A stretch of DNA of 64,000 nucleotides, from the NCBI RefSeq assembly GCF_021168475.1, contig NZ_JAJOZT010000004.1:186001-250000 (forward strand), written 5' to 3'. The position numbers and the translations under genes are program-made. Below are positions 1-9,224 of this stretch, in pieces. Positions within the stretch are counted from its first letter, which is position 1. Each line of letters begins with the position of its first letter. Under the pieces are notes generated by a model that searched no databases, was not told the DNA's origin, and saw nothing but the letters and a program-made list of their open reading frames with translations. This DNA is from Pseudoclavibacter sp. 13-3 (GTDB lineage: Bacteria > Actinomycetota > Actinomycetes > Actinomycetales > Microbacteriaceae).

Positions 1-38
1 TCGCTCTCGACTTGAGCTTGAGCCAAACCCCATCAGAC

Positions 39-326
39 TCATCTTAGACCATTGAACACGGCACCCAAGGTGCTGAAGACAAAAATGGAGAGGAAGATGC
101 CGAAGTCGAGACTGACCTGGCCGACTCGCAGTGGAGGAAGGAGTCGTCGCGCCAGCCGCACCGGAGGATCCGTGATCGTGAAGAGGACCTCAGCGAGAAC
201 GGTGATCAGTCGCGGCAGCCGTGCCGATCTGCGCAGGCCTAGGACCAGCTCGACGAGAAACCTCAGAAAGAGAATGGACGAGTAGGTCTGACAGAGCCAG
301 CCGAAGATGCCGAAGAGGATGCTCAA
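39..326 (-). CDS. YggT family membrane protein
   Basis: This is a 95-residue protein with two hydrophobic segments, near residues 3-30 and 72-94, separated by a basic linker containing the ITDPPVRLARRLLPP motif typical of YggT proteins. The family sits at the distal end of Gram-positive and actinobacterial dcw clusters, next to sepF. YggT proteins are linked to division and osmotic tolerance, but no biochemical activity is established. The stop of sepF lies 19 bp upstream, so it is probably the last or next-to-last gene of the dcw transcript. The 38 bases between its stop and the window edge show nothing; divIVA is commonly next but lies outside. Family assignment is firm and the function is open. 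Confidence 0.9.
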   Translation of the reverse strand: MSILFGIFGWLCQTYSSILFLRFLVELVLGLRRSARLPRLITVLAEVLFTITDPPVRLARRLLPPLRVGQVSLDFGIFLSIFVFSTLGAVFNGLR

Positions 327-345
327 GACGAGTCGCCGTCAGAGA

Positions 346-831
346 CTACTGCTCGGTGAAGAACCCGACCTGGCTGGGATCTTCGTCATCCTGCTGCTGT
401 GCCCCGCTCACCAGCACGTTCTGCGGAGAGAGCAGGAACACCTTCGGCGTCACTCGTTCGATCTTGCCCAAGAGCCCCTGCGCCAGCCCCGATGCGAAAT
501 CGATCAGACGGCGCGCGTCTGGCTCGGTCATCTGGCTCAGGTTGATGATGACGGGAACGCCGCCGCGGAACCCCTCGGCGATCATCTGCACATCAGCGTA
601 TTTCTTGGGATGGACGGTCAGAATCTCGTTCAATTCACCTGCCTGGGTCTGTGCTGGCGTGCGTCGCAGCGGCGTGACGTTGCTGCGCTGCTGCTGGGCG
701 TGTGTGGGTGCCGCCTGTGCGGCGGCTGCCGCAGGACGCTCGGCTGCTGGCGCTGCCGGAGTCTCATCGAGGTACTGGTCGTCATCGACGAGTCCGAGGT
801 ATTCAAGTGTCTTACGCAGTGGGTTTCCCAT
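346..831 (-). CDS. sepF: Cell division protein SepF
   Basis: SepF binds the FtsZ C-terminal tail and anchors the Z ring to the membrane, replacing FtsA in actinobacteria. The 161-residue product begins [18 protein letters not shown], the N-terminal amphipathic helix plus acidic stretch expected of SepF. A variable Ala/Gln/Pro-rich linker (about residues 25-60) follows, then the globular domain with [10 protein letters not shown] and [14 protein letters not shown]. The ATG at 831 is chosen because GGAGG stands 7 bases upstream; the reading frame runs further upstream but only as an antisense shadow of yggS. It lies between yggS and yggT, the standard order. No ftsA is present in the cluster, which fits reliance on SepF. 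Confidence 0.95.
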   Translation of the reverse strand: MGNPLRKTLEYLGLVDDDQYLDETPAAPAAERPAAAAAQAAPTHAQQQRSNVTPLRRTPAQTQAGELNEILTVHPKKYADVQMIAEGFRGGVPVIINLSQMTEPDARRLIDFASGLAQGLLGKIERVTPKVFLLSPQNVLVSGAQQQDDEDPSQVGFFTEQ

Positions 832-860
832 GGGGCATCCTCCAATGTCTCTGTCACAGA

Positions 861-1634
861 TTAGCGGGCCGAGACCGGTTTTCCGGTGATTGCGGTTCCG
901 ATTCGCAGGTGTGTCGCACCGTGTCGCAGCGCAGCCTGCCAGTCTCCGCTCATTCCGGCCGAGATGCTGTCCGCCTCGGGCGCGACGCGCCGGATGCGCG
1001 CCGAGAGCTCCTGCAGCCGTTCGAAAGCCGGATCGGCGTCGGCACCGAGCGGCGCGACGGCCATCAGTCCCTTGAGCCGCAGATGCGGCGAGGCGAGCAC
1101 CCGCTCGACCAGAGCGTCCATCTGCTCGATCAGCACTCCCCCTCGATCGGGCTGACCGTCGAGTGAGACCTGCACGAACGCGTCGACCGCGTGATCCAGC
1201 TCGACTCGATCGATGCGATCGACCAGCTCTGTGCGGTCGATCGAGTGAATGGCCCAGGCCAGCCGCGCAACCTGACCGGCCTTCTTGCGCTGCAGCTGGC
1301 CGATGAAATGCCACCGGGCCGACTCCAGAGCAGAGCCTCCTGCCTCGAGCTTCGCATGCAGCCCCTGCAGTGTGTTCTCGCCGAAGTCTCGCTGACCGGC
1401 GGCATACAGCACCTCGGCCAGCTCCGGGGTGTGGTACTTCGTGACCACGATCACATGGACCTCTTCACGGCGACGGCCGCAGAGGCTCAGCTGTGCCTCG
1501 AGATCGCTCTCGAACGCGTGCAGGCGGTCGACCACACCCGCCTCCACCCCGGCGAGCCGGGCCGGCGTCGGCGCCGAAGGCGCCCCTCTGGGCGGTTCGC
1601 CGTGGGCGGGCACAGGCTCGAACTCCGCAGTCAC
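861..1634 (-). CDS. YggS/YlmE family pyridoxal-phosphate homeostasis protein
   Basis: This cytosolic, single-domain type III PLP-fold protein is thought to buffer and deliver pyridoxal phosphate; no catalytic activity is known for the family. Of 257 residues, the first 20 or so are Pro-rich and poorly conserved. The PLP lysine lies in [11 protein letters not shown], followed by [27 protein letters not shown] and [17 protein letters not shown], all classic YggS motifs. The start ATG overlaps the ftsZ stop as ATGA, indicating translational coupling. Location between ftsZ and sepF is typical of Gram-positive clusters, where the gene is called ylmE. The N-terminal extension leaves some doubt about the exact start, but the overlap favours this one. 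Confidence 0.94.
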   Translation of the reverse strand: MTAEFEPVPAHGEPPRGAPSAPTPARLAGVEAGVVDRLHAFESDLEAQLSLCGRRREEVHVIVVTKYHTPELAEVLYAAGQRDFGENTLQGLHAKLEAGGSALESARWHFIGQLQRKKAGQVARLAWAIHSIDRTELVDRIDRVELDHAVDAFVQVSLDGQPDRGGVLIEQMDALVERVLASPHLRLKGLMAVAPLGADADPAFERLQELSARIRRVAPEADSISAGMSGDWQAALRHGATHLRIGTAITGKPVSAR

Positions 1635-2845
1635 TTCAAGAAGTCAGGAACGTCGAGCTCCTGATCGTCGAGCCGTTCGAAGGGATACGACCGGGCGGCG
1701 TACGGATCCGCGACGCCCGTGTCGACCGACGACTCAGCCCCGTCGGCGTCGCTGCCGGATGCCGTCGCGGCGGCGTCTGCGGCGTTCGAGGCAGCTGCCT
1801 CATCAGGCTCGCCTCCGGCCGGGGCGGCAGCAGGACGCTCCGCTGCAGCCGAGGCGCCGTGACCGCGCTCGTCGCGTCCACGACGCAGATTGCGCAGTTC
1901 GTCCTCTTCGTCGAAGCCCGCTGCGATCACAGTGACGCGCACCTCGTCACCCAGAGCGTCGTCGAGCACGGTGCCGAAGATGATGTTCGCCTCGGCGTGC
2001 ACGACTTCTTGCACCAGCTGCACAGCATCGTTGATCTCGAAGATGCCCAGGTCTGATCCGCCCTGCACCGAGATCAGCACTCCGTGAGCGCCGTCGATCG
2101 TCGACTCCAGCAGCGGTGACGAGATGGCGAGCTCTGCCGCCTTGATCGCACGATCTGCGCCGCGTGCCGAGCCGATGCCCATCAAGGCCGTGCCGGCTCC
2201 CTGCATCACCGACTGCACATCGGCGAAGTCGAGGTTGATCAGCCCCGGCGTCGTGATCAGGTCGCTGATGCCCTGCACACCGGCGAGCAGCACCTGATCG
2301 GCGATCGAGAACGCCTCGAGCATGGTGATGCCGCGATCGCTGATCTCGAGCAGTCGATCGTTCGGCACGGTGATCAGCGTGTCGACCTCGGCCCGCAGAG
2401 CCTGAACGCCCGACTCGGCCTGCGACATGCGACGCTTGCCCTCGAACGAGAACGGCTTGGTGACCACACCGATCGTCAGAGCGCCGATCGACTTGGCGAT
2501 CTTGGCGACGACCGGCGCACCTCCGGTGCCTGTGCCGCCACCCTCGCCGGCGGTGACGAAGACCATATCGGCGCCGCGCAGCGTCTCTTCGATCTCGTCT
2601 GCATGCTCTTCGGCCGCACGTCGCCCGACCTCGGGATCGGCACCGGCGCCGAGCCCTCGAGTCGACTCGCGACCGACGTCGAGCTTGACGTCGGCGTCAC
2701 TCAGCAGCAGTGCCTGAGCGTCCGTGTTGATGGCGATGAACTCGACGCCTTTGAGCCCGCGCTCGATCATGCGGTTCACCGCATTGACGCCACCGCCGCC
2801 GATGCCGACCACTTTGATCACGGCGAGGTAGTTCTGGTTCGACAT
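1631..2845 (-). CDS. ftsZ: Cell division protein FtsZ
   Basis: FtsZ is the tubulin-like GTPase that polymerises into the Z ring at midcell. The 404-residue product has the nucleotide-binding [16 protein letters not shown] near the N terminus, the tubulin signature [12 protein letters not shown], the NLDFADV stretch of the T7 loop region, a variable Ala-rich linker, and the conserved C-terminal tail [12 protein letters not shown] that contacts SepF and other partners. I start at the ATG at 2845 ([12 protein letters not shown]) because GGAAGG lies 9 bases upstream; an ATG seven codons earlier is in frame but lacks this site. It overlaps yggS by 4 bp. The gap upstream suggests its own promoter in addition to read-through from the dcw operon. 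Confidence 0.97.
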   Translation of the reverse strand: MSNQNYLAVIKVVGIGGGGVNAVNRMIERGLKGVEFIAINTDAQALLLSDADVKLDVGRESTRGLGAGADPEVGRRAAEEHADEIEETLRGADMVFVTAGEGGGTGTGGAPVVAKIAKSIGALTIGVVTKPFSFEGKRRMSQAESGVQALRAEVDTLITVPNDRLLEISDRGITMLEAFSIADQVLLAGVQGISDLITTPGLINLDFADVQSVMQGAGTALMGIGSARGADRAIKAAELAISSPLLESTIDGAHGVLISVQGGSDLGIFEINDAVQLVQEVVHAEANIIFGTVLDDALGDEVRVTVIAAGFDEEDELRNLRRGRDERGHGASAAAERPAAAPAGGEPDEAAASNAADAAATASGSDADGAESSVDTGVADPYAARSYPFERLDDQELDVPDFLK

Positions 2846-3011
2846 ATTGGACCGGCCTTCCGTCAACCTTCAACTTCAACTGGAGCGTTAAAGTTATACT
2901 GCGTATACGTTTGATCTCTGAGAAAGTATCCACGCCCGCGCACCAAAACACGACGGCTCATGCGGTGTGTCGCGACTTGGGTGCGCGATTGGCTCGCGAC
3001 AGGCGTCCTGG
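2846..3011 (-). promoter_or_regulatory. ftsQ-ftsZ intergenic region with probable ftsZ promoter
   Basis: This is the only sizeable gap inside the dcw operon (166 bp). On the minus strand it holds an AT-rich stretch around 2870-2912 with GTATAAC and AACTTTAAC, unlike the surrounding high-G+C sequence. Internal ftsZ promoters in this gap are known in other actinobacteria, so promoter function is likely. I cannot fix the exact -35/-10 pair or transcription start by eye. It is the logical place for FtsR-type regulation of ftsZ (a probable ftsR gene lies at 31005-31742), but no binding site could be assigned. Confidence 0.55.
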
Positions 3012-4070
3012 TCATGAGACCACGGGCAGCGACGGCGAAGACACGTCGATGTGCTGGGCATCCGGCCGGTCGCCCACCAGCGCGCGCAGCACGCGCGCCT
3101 TGAGCGCCGTCTCACTGCCGTCTCCCCAGACGACGGTCGTCCCGCTGCGAAGCGTGAGCTGCACGTCGTCCTGCGTGGTCGCCTGTGCCGACGCCACCTG
3201 CCCCAGGAGGTCGCCGTCAAGGCTGCGCAGCACCGAAGCGACCGATGCGAACGCCGGCGACTGAGGATCCGTCGAGGCGATCTGCAGGGTGGGATAGCCG
3301 TCCTCTGGCTGATCCGCGGTCTGCACGACGACGCCGGCCGCATCCACCAGCAAGTATGAGTCGCCCTTCTTGAAGACGCCGATGGGCGCTCGCTCGGTCA
3401 CGGTGACGATCAGTGTGCCCGGCAGTTCGGCTCGGATGCTGTACGACTCGACGGCGCTGAACTGCTGCAGCTCGCGTTCGATCTGCGCGCCGGAGAGCCC
3501 GATGATCGGACGCCCCACCTGGTCGTCCAACGCGGAGCTCAGCTCGGCCGCCGAGGTGCGCTGTGTTCCCCGCACCTCGATGTGCTGCACCGAGAGCCAC
3601 GGCGAGAAGACCAGCCCGATGGTGACGGCGACGACGACGGCGAGGCCGATGATGAGAAAGCGCCCGAGGTGCAGGTTCTGAAACAGCGCGCCGATGGATG
3701 CCCTGGTCGCCGCCGTCGCACCGCTCGCCTGGGCTCCCCACGGCTGCTCTCTGGCAGAGCCTCCGGAACGATCGAGGCGGGCAGCGGCGCGCAGATCCTC
3801 GCGTTCGCGAGCACGACGCCGATGCACCGTCGCACGCAGCTGTGCGCGCGCGGCTCGACCCGTTCGGGCATCCTGCCAACGAGCGCTCAGCCGCGATCGC
3901 CAGCCGGTCGACTCCCCGTCACCGAGCGGCGTTGTGACCTCGCGAGGCCGTGTCGCGCCGCGATCTCTGCTCTTTCGACCGGCTGCGCTCCCCGAGCGGG
4001 CTCGCGAGGCTGGTCTGTCGTCGCTCTGAGTGCGCAGGTGCGGTCGCCGGATGCGATCGTCATCGGTCAC
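3012..4070 (-). CDS. ftsQ: Cell division protein FtsQ
   Basis: This single-pass membrane protein of the divisome bridges cytoplasmic Z-ring events and septal synthesis as part of the FtsQ-FtsB-FtsL complex. The 352 residues comprise a long basic cytoplasmic region (1-130), one transmembrane helix (LGRFLIIGLAVVVAVTIGLV, about 134-153), and an extracytoplasmic POTRA domain beginning WLSVQHIEVRGTQRTSAAEL, then the FtsQ beta domain. The cytoplasmic tail is longer than in E. coli, as is common in actinobacteria. Its start overlaps the end of murC by 11 bp. The basic N-terminal region could be shorter if an internal start is used; no strong ribosome-binding site decides this. Confidence 0.9.
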   Translation of the reverse strand: MTDDDRIRRPHLRTQSDDRPASRARSGSAAGRKSRDRGATRPREVTTPLGDGESTGWRSRLSARWQDARTGRAARAQLRATVHRRRAREREDLRAAARLDRSGGSAREQPWGAQASGATAATRASIGALFQNLHLGRFLIIGLAVVVAVTIGLVFSPWLSVQHIEVRGTQRTSAAELSSALDDQVGRPIIGLSGAQIERELQQFSAVESYSIRAELPGTLIVTVTERAPIGVFKKGDSYLLVDAAGVVVQTADQPEDGYPTLQIASTDPQSPAFASVASVLRSLDGDLLGQVASAQATTQDDVQLTLRSGTTVVWGDGSETALKARVLRALVGDRPDAQHIDVSSPSLPVVS

Positions 4071-5472
4071 GCAGACGCTCCAGCAGTCGAGGCAGGATCG
4101 GGTAGAGGCCCACGCCCAGTGTCAGCACGATGTCGCCCGGCCGCGCGCGACGCACAATCTGCTCGACGGCGTCATCCCAAGTGGGGCTGTAATGGCCGAG
4201 ATCCGGGTGCGGGAGTCTGCTGACCAGCCAGGCCGAGTCGATGCCCGGGATCGGGTCTTCTCGAGCGCCGCGCAGGGTCAGCACGTCGACGAAGTCGGCC
4301 CAGCGGTCGAAGACCTGGGCGAACTCGTCGGCGTGATCGCGGGTGCGGCTGTAGAGGTGCGGCTCGAAGATCACCAGCACACGGCCCTCGCCGGCCAGCT
4401 CATGGGCGGCGGTGAGCACCGCAGCCACCTCGGTCGGGTGATGCGCGTAGTCGTCGACGACGGTCACTCCGTCGACGACGCCCTGACGATCGAACCGGCG
4501 AGCGGTTCCCCGGTAGTGGCCCGCAGCGCGGAGCGCATCCGCCAGCGGATACCCCAGCTGACGCAGCACCGCGGCGACGCCCAAGGCGTTCAGCGCATTG
4601 TGGTGGCCGAGCAGGTCGCTGCGAAAACGGATGGTGCCCTCAGGCTGTGCGGTCACGGCGATGTCGGTCTCCCATCCCTGCGGCGTCACCTCGGTCAGCT
4701 CGAGTTCGTTGCCGTCGCCGGCCTCGCCGAAGGTGATCAGGTGCTCTGCACCGCCCAGTCGCGGCAGAATCGTCCTGGTCAGACGGTCGCTGCCGTTGAC
4801 CACAGAGAACTCCGCAGCACTGCTGATGAACTGCACGAAGGCGTCTTCGATGCCCTGAGCGGTGCCGTAGTGGTCCAGGTGCTCGGTGTCGATGTTGGTC
4901 ACGAGCACGCCGGCGGTCTCGTACCGCAGGAACGAGCCGTCCGACTCGTCGGCCTCCAGTATGAACAGGTCGGATTCGCCCCAGCCGGCGTTCGTGCCGA
5001 GCTCCTTGATGATCGCGCCGTTGACGAAGCTCGGGTCGGCGCCGAGCTCTCGCAGAGCGGTGATCAGCATGCCGGTGCTCGTGCTCTTGCCGTGCGCTCC
5101 GGCGACCGCGATCACCCGGCTGCCTCGGGTCAGCCATTCCAAGGCCTGCGAGCGGTGGACGATGCGCAGGCCCGCGGCGCGGGCTGCGGCCAGCTCCGGG
5201 TTGCTTTCGTGCACTGCCGACGAGATCACGACGGTGTCGACGCCCTGCACATGGTCGGCGGAGTGCCCGACGGCGACGGTGACGCCGAGCTCGCGAAGGG
5301 CATGCACATTGGCGCCGTCCGCCTGGTCGGAGCCGGTGACCGGCAGCCCCTTCGTCGCCATCATGTGCGCGATGCCGCTCATGCCGGCACCGCCGATGCC
5401 GATGAAGTGGATGCGCCCCAGATCGTCGGGCAGGATGGTCGACGCGTCACGGGGTGTCGTCGTTTCGTTCAT
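4060..5472 (-). CDS. murC: UDP-N-acetylmuramate--L-alanine ligase MurC
   Basis: MurC is the cytosolic ATP-dependent ligase adding L-alanine to UDP-MurNAc, the first peptide-stem step. The 470-residue product has the N-terminal Rossmann motif FIGIGGAGMSGIAHMM, an ATP loop reading GAHGKSTST (GTHGKTTTT in many homologues, a conservative change), the Mur central motif EADESDGSFL, and the C-terminal VDDYAHHPTEVAAVL. The ATG at 5472 is preceded by GAGGAGGA at ideal distance, so the longer upstream reading frame, an antisense shadow of murG, is rejected. It lies 10 bp after murG and overlaps ftsQ by 11 bp. No ddl gene is present in this cluster. Confidence 0.96.
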   Translation of the reverse strand: MNETTTPRDASTILPDDLGRIHFIGIGGAGMSGIAHMMATKGLPVTGSDQADGANVHALRELGVTVAVGHSADHVQGVDTVVISSAVHESNPELAAARAAGLRIVHRSQALEWLTRGSRVIAVAGAHGKSTSTGMLITALRELGADPSFVNGAIIKELGTNAGWGESDLFILEADESDGSFLRYETAGVLVTNIDTEHLDHYGTAQGIEDAFVQFISSAAEFSVVNGSDRLTRTILPRLGGAEHLITFGEAGDGNELELTEVTPQGWETDIAVTAQPEGTIRFRSDLLGHHNALNALGVAAVLRQLGYPLADALRAAGHYRGTARRFDRQGVVDGVTVVDDYAHHPTEVAAVLTAAHELAGEGRVLVIFEPHLYSRTRDHADEFAQVFDRWADFVDVLTLRGAREDPIPGIDSAWLVSRLPHPDLGHYSPTWDDAVEQIVRRARPGDIVLTLGVGLYPILPRLLERLRDR

Positions 5473-5482
5473 TTCGTCCTCC

Positions 5483-6580
5483 TCAGTGCTTCTGCTCTGC
5501 AACGCTTCGGGCCATCTCGGCGAGCCGCTGCGCCGCATCGACGATGCCGATGCCGACCGCGGCATCGCGCATGGCGTCGAGACGGCCGCGGTCGGCCAGC
5601 AGGGGCAGCAGCACCTGCAGCACCCAGGTCGCATCGAGGTCTTCGTCTCGGGCCAGCAGCGCCGCGCCGGCGGAGATCGCCGGGCGCGCGTTCAGCTCCT
5701 GCTCCCCGTTGCCGTGCGGGTACGGCACATACACTGCGGGCACGGCCAAAGCCGTGAGCTCGCAGACCGTCGAGGCCCCCGATCTGGAGACCGCCAGCGA
5801 CGCGACCGCGAGGGCGTCCTGCATGTGGTGGCAGTACTCCATGAAGTGATACCCGTCGACTTCGGGGTCGGCCGCGTCGTTGCGCGCGCCTGCAACGTGC
5901 AGCACCTGCCAGCCGGCATCGACGATCTGCTGCGCCCCGGCGACGAGCACCTCGTTGATGTGCTTCGCGCCCAGCGAGCCGCCGGTCACGAGCAGCACCG
6001 GGCGCTCGTCGAGCCCCAAGCCTGATCGCGCCGCAGAGACGAGCTGCTCATCGCTGCCGGCAGCGCGGGCATGCGCGATCTCGGCGATCTCGGGTCGCAG
6101 CGGCATTCCGACCACCTCGGCGCCCGTCAGCGGTGTGTCGGGAAAGGCGACCGCCACGTGCGCCGCGCGCTTCGCGCCCAGACGATTGGCCAGACCGGGC
6201 CGAGCGTTCGCCTCGTGCACGAGGTAGGCGACGCCTTCGCGCCTGGCCGCGAGATAGGCCGGCGCCGAGGCGTAGCCGCCGAAGCCGATCACGGCGTCGA
6301 CTCCCCGGCTCACGATGATGGAGCGCACCTGCCGCACCAGCGAGCCGAGACGCTTCGGAAACGCCAGCGCCTGTGCGTTCGGCCGACGCGGAAACGGCAG
6401 CTTGGCGATGGTGAGCAGCTCGTAGCCGCGGGCCGGCACCAGCTCGGCTTCGAGCCCCTCGGCAGTGCCGAGCACCAGGATGCGAGCCGCGGGATCGCTC
6501 TCTCGCAGAGCATCGGCCGTCGCGAGCAGCGGGTTGACATGGCCGGCGGTCCCGCCGCCGGCCAGCAGATAGGTCGTCAC
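5483..6580 (-). CDS. murG: UDP-GlcNAc:lipid I N-acetylglucosaminyltransferase MurG
   Basis: MurG is the membrane-associated GT28-family enzyme that converts lipid I to lipid II on the cytoplasmic face. The 365-residue product starts with TTYLLAGGGTAGHVNPLLA, the glycine-rich acceptor loop, and has the FGGYASAPAYLAA segment, the donor-site LLVTGGSLGAKHINE, and SRSGASTVCELTALAVPAVY with the GGSLG and S/GxG signatures of MurG. The start is GTG at 6580, overlapping the ftsW stop as GTGA, with AAAGGA upstream; a longer in-frame extension runs antisense-like through ftsW and is rejected. It is the last membrane step before FtsW/FtsI-type polymerisation and is probably translated coupled to ftsW. 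Confidence 0.96.
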   Translation of the reverse strand: MTTYLLAGGGTAGHVNPLLATADALRESDPAARILVLGTAEGLEAELVPARGYELLTIAKLPFPRRPNAQALAFPKRLGSLVRQVRSIIVSRGVDAVIGFGGYASAPAYLAARREGVAYLVHEANARPGLANRLGAKRAAHVAVAFPDTPLTGAEVVGMPLRPEIAEIAHARAAGSDEQLVSAARSGLGLDERPVLLVTGGSLGAKHINEVLVAGAQQIVDAGWQVLHVAGARNDAADPEVDGYHFMEYCHHMQDALAVASLAVSRSGASTVCELTALAVPAVYVPYPHGNGEQELNARPAISAGAALLARDEDLDATWVLQVLLPLLADRGRLDAMRDAAVGIGIVDAAQRLAEMARSVAEQKH

Positions 6581-7728
6581 GAAGAAGTCCTTTCGGTATT
6601 GGCGATGCCGAGCACCACGCCGAGCATGAGCAGATTGGCCACCAGAGATGATCCACCGTAGGACACCAATGGCAGAGGCACTCCGAGCACAGGCAGCAGA
6701 CCGAGCACGACCGCGATGTTGATGAAGGCCTGGCCGACAGTCCAGGTGAGGGCGCCCGCGACCACGATCTGCTCGAACGGCCGCTCGGCCAGACGCCCGA
6801 TCAGCCGCACCATCAGAATCGCGAGCAGCACATAGAGCCCGATGAGCGCGATCAGGCCGATCAGCCCGAGCTCTTCGCCGATGATGGCGAAGATGAAGTC
6901 GTTCTCGGCCTCGGGCAGCCAGGCCCACTTCGATTTCGAGTTGCCCAGTCCGACGCCGAAGATGCCGCCCGCGGCCAGCGCCCACGTGCCGTGGGTGGTC
7001 TGCCAGCAGGTGCCGCTGTAGTCGGTGCAGCCCGATGACCCGGCCCAACTGGCGATACGGCTCAGACGGTTGGCGCTGCCGATCGCGAAGATCCCCGCGA
7101 TGACTCCCCCGGCCACGGCCAGCGTGCCCAGGAACCGCAGCGGCACCCGCCCCACGAAGAAGCAGCCGAACACGATGATCAGCATCACCATCGCCGTGCC
7201 GAGATCGCGACCGGCCATGACCAGCCCGACCGCGGCGGCGACCCAGACCAGCACGTGTTTGCCGAAGACTTTGAGACTCGTCAGCTCGTCGCGTCGCTCG
7301 CTGAGCACGCGGCCGAGCCAGATCACCAGCGCCAGCTTCATGAACTCGCTCGGCTGCACGCTGAACCCGCCGATGTTCAGCCAGTTTCGGTTGCCGCCGC
7401 CGGCAGATCCGAGCGAGGTGCTCACCACCAGCAGCTGCACCAGCATGGTCGCGATGAGCAGCGCCTTCGACCAGCGCCTCAGCACCTCCATGGGGATGCG
7501 AGAGACGAGCAGCATGGCGGGGAAGGCCAGCAGAGCGATCAGGCCCTGTTTCATGAACAGGCTGAAGAACGAATTCGAAGCAGAGTACGAATCGATCGAT
7601 GACGCCGAGAGCACCATGGTGAGCCCGAGCAGCAGCAGCAGCGTGATGACGCCGAGCAGCTGACCGAACGACTTCGTGATGTGGCGTTGCCCGCCGAGCA
7701 GCCGGATGCGCGTGTTGTTCGCGCCCAT
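6577..7728 (-). CDS. ftsW: Septal peptidoglycan polymerase FtsW (SEDS family)
   Basis: This polytopic SEDS glycosyltransferase polymerises lipid II at the septum together with FtsI. The 383-residue product shows about ten hydrophobic segments, the EFMKLALVIWLGRVLSE stretch of the SEDS core, the large extracellular loop around GCTDYSGTCWQTTHGTWALA, and the C-terminal PVLGVPLPLVSYGGSSL signature. The ATG at 7728 overlaps the last base of the murD stop; a GTG one codon earlier (7731) would give a GTGA overlap and is an equal alternative. The gene ends with a 4-bp overlap into murG. Placement between murD and murG supports FtsW over RodA. Confidence 0.95.
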   Translation of the reverse strand: MGANNTRIRLLGGQRHITKSFGQLLGVITLLLLLGLTMVLSASSIDSYSASNSFFSLFMKQGLIALLAFPAMLLVSRIPMEVLRRWSKALLIATMLVQLLVVSTSLGSAGGGNRNWLNIGGFSVQPSEFMKLALVIWLGRVLSERRDELTSLKVFGKHVLVWVAAAVGLVMAGRDLGTAMVMLIIVFGCFFVGRVPLRFLGTLAVAGGVIAGIFAIGSANRLSRIASWAGSSGCTDYSGTCWQTTHGTWALAAGGIFGVGLGNSKSKWAWLPEAENDFIFAIIGEELGLIGLIALIGLYVLLAILMVRLIGRLAERPFEQIVVAGALTWTVGQAFINIAVVLGLLPVLGVPLPLVSYGGSSLVANLLMLGVVLGIANTERTSS

Positions 7729-9224
7729 CACGCGCTTTCCCGGAGCCCCTGCACTGCTGCGGCGAAGAGGTCGCCGCGCTGGGCGTAGCTGACGAACTGA
7801 TCCCACGAGGCCGAGGCCGGCGCCAGCAGCACGACGTCGTCGGGGCGAGCCATCTGCGCTGCGGCCGCGACCGTCTGCCGCATCACCTCGGCGCCGGCTT
7901 CGACGTCACCGGGTTCGGCGACCACCTCGATCTCGTGCGTCTCGACCTCGGGCGCGAGTCGGGCGAACAGATCGCGCACCGTCGACCGATCGGCACCGAC
8001 GATCACGGCGCCGCGCAGCCGTCTGTGCTCCCGCTCGATGAGCGGCGCGAGATCGATGCCCTTGAGCATGCCCCCGACGATCCAGACCACCGAGTCGAAC
8101 GACTCGATCGCCACACGAGCCGCGTGAGGGTTCGTCGCCTTCGAGTCGTCGATCCAGACGACGCCGTCGATCTCGGCCACCGGCGTGATGCGGTGGCCAT
8201 CAGTGTGAAACTCGTCGAGCGCCTGGGCGATCGCAGCCGGCTCGACCCCGGCGGAACGGACCAGAGCGATCGCCGCCAGCGCGTCGAGCACCAGATGGCG
8301 CAGGCCGAGACCGTGTGCCTGCAGACGCGACACCGTGGTGATCTCCTGCGCGTGCGTCTCGCGGTTCGGGATGAAGGCGCGATCGGCGATCACGTCGTCG
8401 ACGATGCCGATCTGACCGACTGACGGTGCCACCGGGCCGACGCCGATCGCACGGGCCCCTGCCACGACATCCGCCTGCTCGACGATGTGCGTGATCTGCT
8501 CATCGCCGATCGGATACACGCATGCCGTCTGCACGTTCTCATAGACGCGAGCCTTGGCCGCCGCGTACGCCTCGACACTGCCGTGCCAGTCGACGTGGTC
8601 GGAGTCTATGTTCAGGCAGACGCTCGCCCACGGGCTGACGTGGTTGATGTAGTGCAGCTGGAAGCTGGAGAGCTCGACCACGATCGCGTCGTAGGCCACC
8701 GGCTCGCGAATCAGATCGAGAATAGGCACGCCGATGTTGCCGCATGCGGCGGCGCGCAGACCCCCCGCGACGAGCATGTCGGTCGCCATCTCGACGGTCG
8801 TGGTCTTGCCATTGGTGCCTGTGACGCAGAGCCACTTCGTGTCATGGCCGCGCTGGCGCTGCAGGTGCCAGGCGAGGTCGATGTCGGTCAGCAGCGGCAC
8901 CTGCTGCTCACACGCCCACTGCACTGCGGGATGATGCGGCGAGAAGCCCGGCGAGACCACGATGGCCTCGGGTGCGAACTCCTGCAGCACCGGGACTTCG
9001 TCGCCGTCGTGGGCTATCGGCCGCCACTGCGCCCCCAGCACGCCGAGCAGGTCGATGTGCTCGGCAGACGCGCTGCGCCCCATGGCCAGCACGTTCGCAC
9101 CCAGTTCGACGAGGGTGTCTGCCACGGAGAATCCGGTCACGCTCATGCCGAGCACGGCGACCCGTCGGCCTGCGAAGGTCTGGTCGTCGTGCGTGCTGCC
9201 GAAGAAATCGGTCTTGTCAGTCAT
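7728..9224 (-). CDS. murD: UDP-N-acetylmuramoyl-L-alanine--D-glutamate ligase MurD
   Basis: MurD is the cytosolic Mur ligase adding D-glutamate to UDP-MurNAc-L-Ala. The 498-residue product has an N-terminal Rossmann-like domain (RRVAVLGMSVTGFSVADTLV), the ATP-binding CVTGTNGKTTTVEM, the central-domain VELSSFQLHY and LNIDSDHVDWHGSVEAYAAAK (carbamylated Lys region), and the C-terminal WIDDSKATNPHAARVA typical of MurD. The ATG at 9224 overlaps the mraY stop as ATGA, and GGGTGAG lies upstream; the longer frame is antisense-like through mraY and discarded. It is slightly longer than the E. coli enzyme because of an acidic insertion near residue 240-280. Confidence 0.95.
   Translation of the reverse strand: MTDKTDFFGSTHDDQTFAGRRVAVLGMSVTGFSVADTLVELGANVLAMGRSASAEHIDLLGVLGAQWRPIAHDGDEVPVLQEFAPEAIVVSPGFSPHHPAVQWACEQQVPLLTDIDLAWHLQRQRGHDTKWLCVTGTNGKTTTVEMATDMLVAGGLRAAACGNIGVPILDLIREPVAYDAIVVELSSFQLHYINHVSPWASVCLNIDSDHVDWHGSVEAYAAAKARVYENVQTACVYPIGDEQITHIVEQADVVAGARAIGVGPVAPSVGQIGIVDDVIADRAFIPNRETHAQEITTVSRLQAHGLGLRHLVLDALAAIALVRSAGVEPAAIAQALDEFHTDGHRITPVAEIDGVVWIDDSKATNPHAARVAIESFDSVVWIVGGMLKGIDLAPLIEREHRRLRGAVIVGADRSTVRDLFARLAPEVETHEIEVVAEPGDVEAGAEVMRQTVAAAAQMARPDDVVLLAPASASWDQFVSYAQRGDLFAAAVQGLRESA

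Noticed and set aside
1631-2866. The ATG at 2866 as the ftsZ start
   Set aside because: The ATG at 2845 gives the conserved [12 protein letters not shown] end and has GGAAGG at correct spacing; the upstream ATG has none.
4030-5757. A 575-codon open frame on the plus strand opposite murC
   Set aside because: It is an antisense shadow; murC has clear motifs, a start with a Shine-Dalgarno and operon overlaps.
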